The translations under genes were made by a program, and so were the position numbers. Below are positions 63,778 through 64,000 of a stretch of DNA of 64,000 nucleotides, piece after piece (positions within the stretch are counted from its first letter, which is position 1; each line of letters starts with the position of its first letter). Source of the stretch: Hyperoplus lanceolatus (taxonomy: Eukaryota > Chordata > Actinopteri > Uranoscopiformes > Ammodytidae). The notes beneath the pieces were generated by a model. It had not been told where the DNA came from, did no database searches, and saw only the letters and a program-made list of their open reading frames with translations. Location of the stretch: contig CM049413.1 of NCBI GenBank assembly GCA_026929865.2, forward strand, positions 15,186,501-15,250,500. Reading direction: 5' to 3'.

Positions 63778-64000
63778 AAAAGCTGTAGTAAAAATTACCT
63801 GGTTGCCTGATCTCTATTCAAAGGAAACAGGTAGGACAATGTCAAATACATTGCACAGTACACATACATCAAAAAAATGAACTTTAAAAAGACAATGAAT
63901 GAATCACCATATGTGTCTGTTGGAGAGTGATATGTGGGTCTGTTTGTTTGTACTCTCTAAGATACCTAATTCAAAGAACTGGTGTGTTACATCTTAACTC
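63778..64000. other. intergenic tail of the window
   Basis: Nothing recognised. The window ends in single-copy-looking sequence. Confidence 0.6.

Overview
The window is vertebrate nuclear DNA and almost certainly comes from a ray-finned (teleost) fish. The evidence is long CA/TG arrays every few kilobases, long GATA and ATT arrays, an RTE-clade (Rex3-like) LINE, a Tc1-like transposon, several hAT, PIF/Harbinger and TTAA-target elements, and a Ty3/Gypsy element. There are no operons, prokaryotic promoters, CRISPR arrays, rRNA genes or convincing tRNA genes. The only host coding sequence I can support is one short terminal exon at 3881-3988 (+). It encodes a one-pass membrane C-terminus that I recognise as TRIQK-like. 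The rest looks like triqk intron (1-3880), its 3' UTR, and then a gene-poor region filled with mobile elements and microsatellites.

Layout. 1-3880: presumed last intron of triqk, with CA/TG arrays and a 499-bp TTAA-flanked MITE. 3881-3988: triqk last coding exon. 5.1-10.2 kb: an AT-rich minisatellite, long CA/TG arrays and a 1153-bp Tc1-like element with a folded-back (inverted) transposase segment. 18.5-20.1 kb: a nest of three DNA transposons, an outer hAT holding a TTAA MITE and a second hAT. 20.6 kb: a 164-bp GATA array. 22.1-25.5 kb: a near full-length but frameshifted RTE-type LINE on the minus strand, set between two ATT arrays. 33.6 kb: a small MITE. 39.5-41.1 kb: a 1629-bp non-autonomous hAT with a clean 8-bp target duplication. 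43.07-44.97 kb: a PIF/Harbinger-like element with an internally deleted transposase and a largely intact Myb/SANT-type ORF. 45.74-54.05 kb: a Ty3/Gypsy LTR retrotransposon with two LTRs that are identical as far as I can read, a 4-bp target duplication, a primer-binding site, a polypurine tract and one long gag-pol ORF. 54.1-55.4, 59.7-60.3 and 62.7-63.8 kb: three more inverted-terminal-repeat elements.

The most notable observations are in and around the Gypsy element. Each 796-bp LTR carries a 92-bp direct repeat whose two copies end in a GT donor-like and an AG acceptor-like junction, so the 452 bp between them has the form of an intron. The integrase is split by a 135-bp retroposon-like insert although the LTRs are still identical. 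Just upstream of the element is a perfect 25-bp-arm palindrome with a 2-nt centre. A separate miRNA-like hairpin lies at 57.5 kb. I see no evidence of an undescribed multi-gene system. Terminal repeats, target duplications and motifs were read directly from the sequence. Family names rest on recognition without a database search.
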